Assembly (NCBI GenBank): GCA_025453925.1
Contig: JALOPK010000081.1
Location: 1 to 11,370 of the forward strand
Direction: 5' to 3'
Source: Candidatus Eiseniibacteriota bacterium
GTDB lineage: Bacteria; JAFGKV01
Length of the DNA stretch: 11,370 nucleotides
This document shows, piece by piece, positions 6,975 to 11,370 of the stretch (position 1 is the first letter of the stretch; every line of letters begins with the position of its first letter). The position numbers were made by a program, and so were the translations under genes. The notes under the pieces were generated by a model. It was given only the letters and a program-made list of their open reading frames with translations, made no database searches and was not told where the DNA came from.

Positions 6975-7625
6975 CTACGACGATTTCCCAGCGGTCTGGA
7001 CACCGATCCGGGGACATGGCCCGTCCAACGGACAGGACGCGCATGCGGGCGAGCGACTCCGGCACACGTCCCTACCGAACAGAATCATGCGGTTGGTGAA
7101 TCCAACCCACCCCTCCCGGGGCACGAGCTCGCAGAGATCCCGTTCGATGTCGTCGGCAACGCCGCTCCGGGTGAGGCCCAGTCTCCGCGCCACCCGCGCC
7201 ACGTGGGTGTCCACCGCCACTCCCGGGATGGAGAACGCGTTACCCAGAACCATGTTGGCGGTCTTCCTCCCCACGCCGGGAAGCGACACCAGATGGTCCA
7301 GAGAGTCCGGCACGCGTCCATGGAACCGCGACACCAGCTCAGCACAGCAGGCGCGGATGAGACGCGCCTTGTTCCTGTAGAAACCCGTCGAACGTACCAG
7401 GCTCTCCAGGTGTTCCTGTTCCGCGTCCGCCAGGTCCGCCGCCGCCGGGAAGCGGGCAAACAGGGCGGGCGTCACGGCGTTCACCCGTTCGTCGGTGCAC
7501 TGAGCCGAGAGGATCACCGCAACCAGCAGCTCTAACGGTGACGAGAAGCGCAGCGCCAGCGGCGCTGATGGGTAGCGCTGGTCGAGCACGTGTGCCACGT
7601 GGCGGGCGAGATCAGTTAGGTTCAT
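6975..7625 (-). CDS. nth: Endonuclease III, Fe-S DNA glycosylase/AP lyase
   Basis: This 216-residue enzyme removes oxidised pyrimidines from DNA and nicks the abasic site, the first step of base excision repair. ILSAQCTDERVN (38-49) is the family's early motif. The helix-hairpin-helix is LPGVGRKTAN (115-124), with catalytic Lys121; the catalytic Asp139 is in VAVDTHVARV. Four cysteines (188, 195, 198, 204) fit the C-x6-C-x2-C-x5-C pattern of the 4Fe-4S cluster, so it should be a full-length active enzyme (E. coli Nth has 211 residues). Just before the first Cys the usual HHWLILHGR-like stretch reads TNRMILFGR. The ATG at 7625 has GGGAGG 4 bp upstream; another ATG at 7629 is out of frame. It is the first gene of the minus-strand arm, divergent from tkt, with an 81-bp gap to the phosphatase gene. 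Confidence 0.96.
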   Translation of the reverse strand: MNLTDLARHVAHVLDQRYPSAPLALRFSSPLELLVAVILSAQCTDERVNAVTPALFARFPAAADLADAEQEHLESLVRSTGFYRNKARLIRACCAELVSRFHGRVPDSLDHLVSLPGVGRKTANMVLGNAFSIPGVAVDTHVARVARRLGLTRSGVADDIERDLCELVPREGWVGFTNRMILFGRDVCRSRSPACASCPLDGPCPRIGVQTAGKSS

Positions 7626-7661
7626 CCATCCTCCCGGGTCGGGGGTTCTCCTGAGGTGTCC

Positions 7662-7690
7662 AATTTGGAGACCGCGGGCACGGGCCGCAA
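7662..7690 (-). promoter_or_regulatory. Weak candidate promoter for the nth arm
   Basis: On the minus strand, TTGCGG (7690-7685) is followed after 17 bp by CAAATT (7667-7662), the only AT-rich spot in the divergent gap. A start near 7655 would give a 30-nt leader for nth. Only about half of the bases in each box match consensus, so this is a position-led guess. Confidence 0.2.
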
Positions 7691-7719
7691 CATCCCCCCG
7701 TGGGTGCCTCGCAAGATGG

Positions 7720-7748
7720 TTGACCGTACTGCTGTCGCCCGTTAGCCT
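7720..7748 (+). promoter_or_regulatory. Candidate sigma70-type promoter for tkt
   Basis: TTGACC at 7720-7725 matches the -35 consensus at five of six bases. A 17-bp spacer follows, then TAGCCT at 7743-7748, which keeps the TA and the final T of a -10 box. Transcription would start near 7755, leaving about 25 nt before the tkt ATG with its SD inside. The -35 and the spacing are good; the -10 is weak. Position in the divergent gap adds support. Confidence 0.45.
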
Positions 7749-7769
7749 GCCCGAACTGACTCAGCCCAT

Positions 7770-7774
7770 GGAGG
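7770..7774 (+). promoter_or_regulatory. Ribosome binding site deciding the tkt start
   Basis: GGAGG followed by TCCGG and the ATG at 7780. It overlaps the in-frame ATG at 7768, making that codon an unlikely start. Confidence 0.75.
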
Positions 7775-7779
7775 TCCGG

Positions 7780-9801
7780 ATGCTGTGTGATTCCGTTGTT
7801 CGTGATGACGTTGCGGTGGCTGCCCTTCGCGTTCTCAGCGCACAACAGGTCGAGCATGCCCGCTCAGGGCACCCGGGGATGCCGCTGGGCGCGGCCGATG
7901 TGGCGTTCGTACTGTGGACGCGATTTCTCCGGTACGTCCCGGAGGATCCTCACTGGTGCGATCGAGACAGATTCGTGCTCTCCGCCGGCCACGCGTCGGC
8001 GCTGCTCTACAGTCTCCTTCACCTGTCCGGTTTTGCGGTCTCTCTGGACGATCTGGCGCGCTTCCGCCAGTTAGGGAGCCCGACGCCAGGCCACCCGGAA
8101 CGGGGATCGACGCCCGGAGTCGAGATGACCACGGGCCCGCTTGGCCAGGGCCTCGGGGCGTCCGTGGGTATCGCGTTGGGTCTCAAGATACTGCAAGAGA
8201 AGTTTCGCTCGGCAACCTTCCCGGGGCTCAACTCGCGCGTGTTCGTCCTGGCGTCTGACGGCGACATGATGGAAGGCATCAGCAGCGAGGCCGCATCGTT
8301 GGCCGCCCACCTGGGTCTCGACAATCTCGTGGTCATCTACGACTCGAACCGCATCACCATCGAGGGCGGCACTAACCTTAGCTTCACCGAGGATGTTGGC
8401 CAACGGTTCGGCGCGTTCGGTTGGCACGTTCAGAGCGTCGAAGGTCACGACCGATCTGCGATTGAGGGGGCGCTCCGGGAGGCGCTGGCCGCCGGGAGTG
8501 GGCCGAAACTCCTGATCGCCCGCACGGTTCTGGCCAAACATGTGCCTGGTGGCGAAGGAGACCACCGCCTGCACGGATCTCCGCTCGGGCCCGAGCGGTT
8601 CGATGGATTGAAACTCGCCCTAGGATGGCCAGACACCCCGCCATTCACCGTGCCCGCGACGGCATACGAGCCATTCGCCGCCCGGGTCAGCGAGGTCAGG
8701 GGGGAATACCAGGAATGGCTTCGCAGGTTTGAGACCTGGCGGGAGCGCGAGCCGGCTCGCGCTGTCGCCTGGGACGAGATGTTCAACAAGCCAGTACCCG
8801 AGAATCTTGAGGCGCTGTTGGGGGATGCGGTGGGAGACACCGAGAAGGCGACCCGTCTTCACTCCGCAGCCGTGCTGTCGGCGGTGGCGCCGATAATGCC
8901 GTGGCTTGTCGGTGGATCCGCCGATCTCGCCGAATCAAACGGCATCCCTTCCGCCAGGCTGGCGCCCATTTCGAAGAACGCGTACAGGGGCCAGGCAATC
9001 CACTTCGGCATACGGGAACACGCCATGGCGGCCGCCGCGAACGGCCTGGCGTTGACTGGTGCCTTCCATCCCTTCACCGCAACCTTCCTGACTTTCTCCG
9101 ACTACATGAAGCCGGCGATACGCCTCGCCGCGCTCATGCGGCTTCCGGTGGTGTACGTGTTCTCCCATGACAGCATCTTCCTGGGAGAGGACGGCCCGAC
9201 GCACCAACCGGTGGAACATCTGGCCGCCCTCCGTGCCCTTCCGGGCCTGACGGTCATCCGTCCCGCGGACGGCCCGGAGGTGGCCGCCGCCTGGGCCTGG
9301 GCCCTTCGGGAACGTCGCGGTCCCGTGGCGATCATCCTCACCAGACAGAAGACCCCCGCTCTCCCGCGGGACGCGGCCGGACACGCTCCGGTGCGCAGGG
9401 GGGCCTATGTGCTGGCCGACCGCGCCGCACCCGAGGCGGTGGTGGTTGCCACCGGCTCCGAGGTGGCGATCGCGTCGGAAGCAGCCGCCCTCGCGGAGGC
9501 CCGTGGGATCTCGCTGCGGGTGGTATCGATGCCGAGTATGGAGCTGTTCATGTGTCAACCCCGTGCGTATCGGGATGCCGTCATCCCGCCCCGCGCGCGC
9601 GTAGTGGGGATTGAGGCGGCGTGCGGTTTCGGCTGGGAACGGGTCATCGGTAGAGACGGGCTGTTCATCGGCGTCGGCGGTTTCGGCGCATCTGCGCCTG
9701 CCGACGCGCTGCGCAACGCGTTTGGCCTCGAACCTGACGCAGTGGCGAATACCATCAGGGATTGGCTCTCCTCATCGAGCGACAGGGAGGATCTCCAATG
9801 A
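7780..9801 (+). CDS. tkt: Transketolase
   Basis: This thiamine-diphosphate enzyme moves two-carbon ketol units between sugar phosphates in the pentose phosphate (or Calvin) pathway. The chosen ATG at 7780 gives 673 residues, normal for the family, with GGAGG at 7770-7774 and 5 bp spacing. An ATG at 7768 and a TTG at 7720 are in frame but lack an SD; the TTG is part of a likely -35 box. Landmarks are SGHPGMPLG (29-37, His31), SAGHASALLY (68-77, His71), TTGPLGQG (117-124), the ThDP/metal motif SDGDMMEG (159-166) ending at Asn190, HGSPLG with His265, TRLHS (358-362), the cofactor-activating Glu413 in FGIREHAM, and GPTHQPVEH with His475. The C-terminal domain is complete (GGFGASAPAD, 633-642). 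All expected active-site residues are present. Its TGA overlaps the next gene's ATG by 4 bp. Confidence 0.97.
   Translation: MLCDSVVRDDVAVAALRVLSAQQVEHARSGHPGMPLGAADVAFVLWTRFLRYVPEDPHWCDRDRFVLSAGHASALLYSLLHLSGFAVSLDDLARFRQLGSPTPGHPERGSTPGVEMTTGPLGQGLGASVGIALGLKILQEKFRSATFPGLNSRVFVLASDGDMMEGISSEAASLAAHLGLDNLVVIYDSNRITIEGGTNLSFTEDVGQRFGAFGWHVQSVEGHDRSAIEGALREALAAGSGPKLLIARTVLAKHVPGGEGDHRLHGSPLGPERFDGLKLALGWPDTPPFTVPATAYEPFAARVSEVRGEYQEWLRRFETWREREPARAVAWDEMFNKPVPENLEALLGDAVGDTEKATRLHSAAVLSAVAPIMPWLVGGSADLAESNGIPSARLAPISKNAYRGQAIHFGIREHAMAAAANGLALTGAFHPFTATFLTFSDYMKPAIRLAALMRLPVVYVFSHDSIFLGEDGPTHQPVEHLAALRALPGLTVIRPADGPEVAAAWAWALRERRGPVAIILTRQKTPALPRDAAGHAPVRRGAYVLADRAAPEAVVVATGSEVAIASEAAALAEARGISLRVVSMPSMELFMCQPRAYRDAVIPPRARVVGIEAACGFGWERVIGRDGLFIGVGGFGASAPADALRNAFGLEPDAVANTIRDWLSSSSDREDLQ
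9786..9790 (+). promoter_or_regulatory. Ribosome binding site for the acyl-CoA ligase, inside tkt
   Basis: GGAGG within the last tkt codons, 7 bp before the overlapping ATG at 9798. A strong SD plus the ATGA overlap points to both independent initiation and coupling to tkt translation. Confidence 0.7.
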
Positions 9802-11370
9802 GCGATCGGGCAACGAAGCTTGCCGACTGCATGGCCAGAGGGTTCCACGTGCTGCTGGAGCAGGAGGCCTACGCGCTTCTCGCGCGGGAAGGTTTGTGCG
9901 TCCCCGCCACACGCTTGGTGGCAGATGCGAGGGAACTCACCGAGGACATGCTCCGGGCAATCCCGGGAGCAACCGTGATCCTGAAGCTGTCGAGCCGGGT
10001 CATCACCCACAAGACCGATGTCGGGGGAATCCGGATCGTACCCAAGGACATCGCGTCTGTTGCCGGGGCGGTGGAGGAGATTCTGACGACGGTGGCCGAA
10101 CGCCATGGCCGCGACGCCGTGGATGGCGTCATGATCGCCGAGGTCGTGGACTTTTCTCCCACCTTCGGCCGCGAACTGCTGGCGGGATTCCGACTGGATG
10201 GCGCCTTTGGTCCCGTGGTGAGTCTGGGCCCCGGCGGCATTCATACGGAGTTCTTCCATGCGCATCTGAAGACGGAGGCGCGCCTCCGATCGTGCTCAGC
10301 CCTGGCGCTGAGCATGGATCATCTCCTGAAGGATTCGGCCCTGGAACGCCCCCTTCGGGGCAGACTCCGAGGCCAGAAGGATGCCCCGGTGACCTTCGAT
10401 GCGCTCCGGTCATTCATGGAAGTCCTCGCCGCCATGGCACGGGAGTCCTTCGCCGCGCCGGCAGGCGAGCCGAGGATTGCGGAGGTCGAGATCAACCCCG
10501 TGGTGGTGGACAATGCCGGCCGGCTGGTAGTGCTGGACGCACTGGTACGGCTCGACCGAGCCCCTGCGGCCCGTCCCGCCCGGCCGCTGCCGAAGATCAA
10601 GCGGCTCCTGAAGCCCGGAAGCGCCCTCGTGGCGGGCGCCAGCACCAAGGGCATGAACTCGGGGCGGATCATCCTGCGGAATCTGCTGGAAGGCGGCGGC
10701 GTGCCCAAGGAACACATCTACGGGCTGCATCCCTCGGCGGCGGAGATAGATGGGGTGCGATGCGTGGGGCAGATCGGTGACTTGCCGGAGCGGGTCGACA
10801 TGGCAGTGATCGCGGTTCCCGCTGCCGGAGGGGCAGATCGGATCGTCGCAGATCTCGTCGAACAGGAGGCTGTCCACAGCATCACGCTGATTCCCGGCGG
10901 CTTCGCAGAGACCGAAGGCGGCAAGGTCCGGGAGCAGGCGATCCGCAACGCCCTGGCGGCTTCACATGGGAGGCCGGACGGGGGAGTCATCCTGAACGGC
11001 GGCAACTGTTTGGGAATCGTGTCCAATCCGGGCGGGTACAACACCTTCTTCCTGCCCAAGTACAAGCTGCCGTTCACGCCGGCGAGGGGCGACAATCTTG
11101 CGGCCGTGAGCCAGAGCGGCGCGTACCTCGTGACCCAGGCCAGCACCTTCGACGGCGTGATCAATCCCCGGTACTCGATCAGTGTCGGCAATCAGGTCGA
11201 CCTGACGATCGGCGACTACCTGAGCTACCTGGCAGAGGAAGAGGGTCTGCAGATCTTCACCGTGTACATAGAAGGGTTCCAGCCTGGAGACGGACTGCGG
11301 TTCCTCCGCGCCACCGAGCGGGCGACCGCAACAGGCCGGGCGGTCCTGCTGTATAAGGCGGGCCGCAGCC
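9798..11370 (+). CDS. NDP-forming acyl-CoA ligase with ATP-grasp before CoA-binding domain, C-terminus cut by window edge
   Basis: This enzyme is predicted to interconvert an acyl-CoA plus ADP and phosphate with the free acid, CoA and ATP. The frame is open to the right edge (524 residues). Residues about 15-252 are an ATP-grasp domain: LLEQEAYALLAREG (19-32), LKLSSRVITHKTDVGG (62-77) with His71 of the mobile relay loop, LGPGG (143-147), and AEVEINPVVV (228-237). A Pro/Arg-rich linker (254-267) leads to a Rossmann CoA-binding domain from about 270: VAGAST (278-283), IAVPA (338-342), IPGGFAE (365-371). A ligase-CoA domain begins at SQSGAYLVTQAS (438-449) and SVGNQVDLTIGDYL (462-475). The phospho-acceptor His of the alpha part would lie beyond the edge. 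ATG overlaps the tkt TGA by 4 bp; GGAGG is at 9786-9790, 7 bp upstream. The substrate acid is unknown. SucCD-type fusions and ATP-citrate lyase share this domain order, but the His-Lys-Thr-Asp loop favours the NDP-forming acetyl-CoA synthetase family. Confidence 0.9.
   Translation, partial: MSDRATKLADCMARGFHVLLEQEAYALLAREGLCVPATRLVADARELTEDMLRAIPGATVILKLSSRVITHKTDVGGIRIVPKDIASVAGAVEEILTTVAERHGRDAVDGVMIAEVVDFSPTFGRELLAGFRLDGAFGPVVSLGPGGIHTEFFHAHLKTEARLRSCSALALSMDHLLKDSALERPLRGRLRGQKDAPVTFDALRSFMEVLAAMARESFAAPAGEPRIAEVEINPVVVDNAGRLVVLDALVRLDRAPAARPARPLPKIKRLLKPGSALVAGASTKGMNSGRIILRNLLEGGGVPKEHIYGLHPSAAEIDGVRCVGQIGDLPERVDMAVIAVPAAGGADRIVADLVEQEAVHSITLIPGGFAETEGGKVREQAIRNALAASHGRPDGGVILNGGNCLGIVSNPGGYNTFFLPKYKLPFTPARGDNLAAVSQSGAYLVTQASTFDGVINPRYSISVGNQVDLTIGDYLSYLAEEEGLQIFTVYIEGFQPGDGLRFLRATERATATGRAVLLYKAGRS

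Noticed and set aside
6036-7535. Open frame on the plus strand, 499 residues, opposite the Nudix, phosphatase and nth genes
   Set aside because: It spans three well-supported genes on the other strand, has no domain, and crosses their gaps without any start signal.
9555-10265. Open frame on the minus strand, 236 residues, across the tkt/ligase junction
   Set aside because: It is opposite the transketolase C-terminus and the ATP-grasp domain, both of which have clear family motifs; no motif of its own.
1-11370. Hunt for defence genes, mobile elements, tRNA, CRISPR or tandem repeats
   Set aside because: Every stretch is covered by a housekeeping or metabolic gene or a short spacer. I saw no repeat arrays, transposase motifs, tRNA-like folds or composition shifts.

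Overview
The window is about 11.4 kb of GC-rich bacterial chromosome (third codon positions are mostly G or C). It has ordinary Shine-Dalgarno (SD) sites and very short gaps between genes. I count nine protein genes. Two run off the ends: an ABC-F ATPase on the left and an NDP-forming acyl-CoA ligase on the right. I see no RNA genes, transposons, CRISPR arrays, phage genes or integration scars. The gene set (67K-type SppA, Fe-S Nth, a MutT-like protein of the 'predicted phosphoesterase' kind, GT4-type glycosyltransferases) is bacterial. It does not fix the phylum; a high-GC lineage outside Bacillota, perhaps poorly cultivated, is only a guess.

The two arms are divergent. From about 7625 leftward, seven minus-strand genes lie head to tail: nth (endonuclease III), a histidine phosphatase, a Nudix hydrolase, sppA (signal peptide peptidase), two glycosyltransferases, and the ABC-F ATPase. 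In transcription order the gaps are about 81, 3, 51, 4, -4 and 2 bp. The last four genes therefore look translationally coupled, and the whole arm could be one transcript. From 7780 rightward the plus strand carries transketolase (tkt), whose TGA overlaps the ATG of the acyl-CoA ligase by 4 bp.

The 154-bp space at 7626-7779 must drive both arms. It holds a fair sigma70-like promoter for tkt (TTGACC, 17 bp, TAGCCT) and a much weaker candidate toward nth.

Functionally the minus arm falls into two parts. The first is nth, the phosphatase and the Nudix protein, possibly linked to DNA repair and nucleotide clean-up. The second is envelope and ribosome housekeeping: SppA, glycan assembly and the ABC-F factor. 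The plus arm is central carbon metabolism: sugar-phosphate interconversion coupled to an ATP-linked acyl-CoA ligase. The ligase is the most unusual protein here, because its ATP-grasp domain comes before its CoA-binding domain, the reverse of the common order in single-chain members of this family. I did not find a clearly new multi-gene system; the findings below are leads of modest strength.
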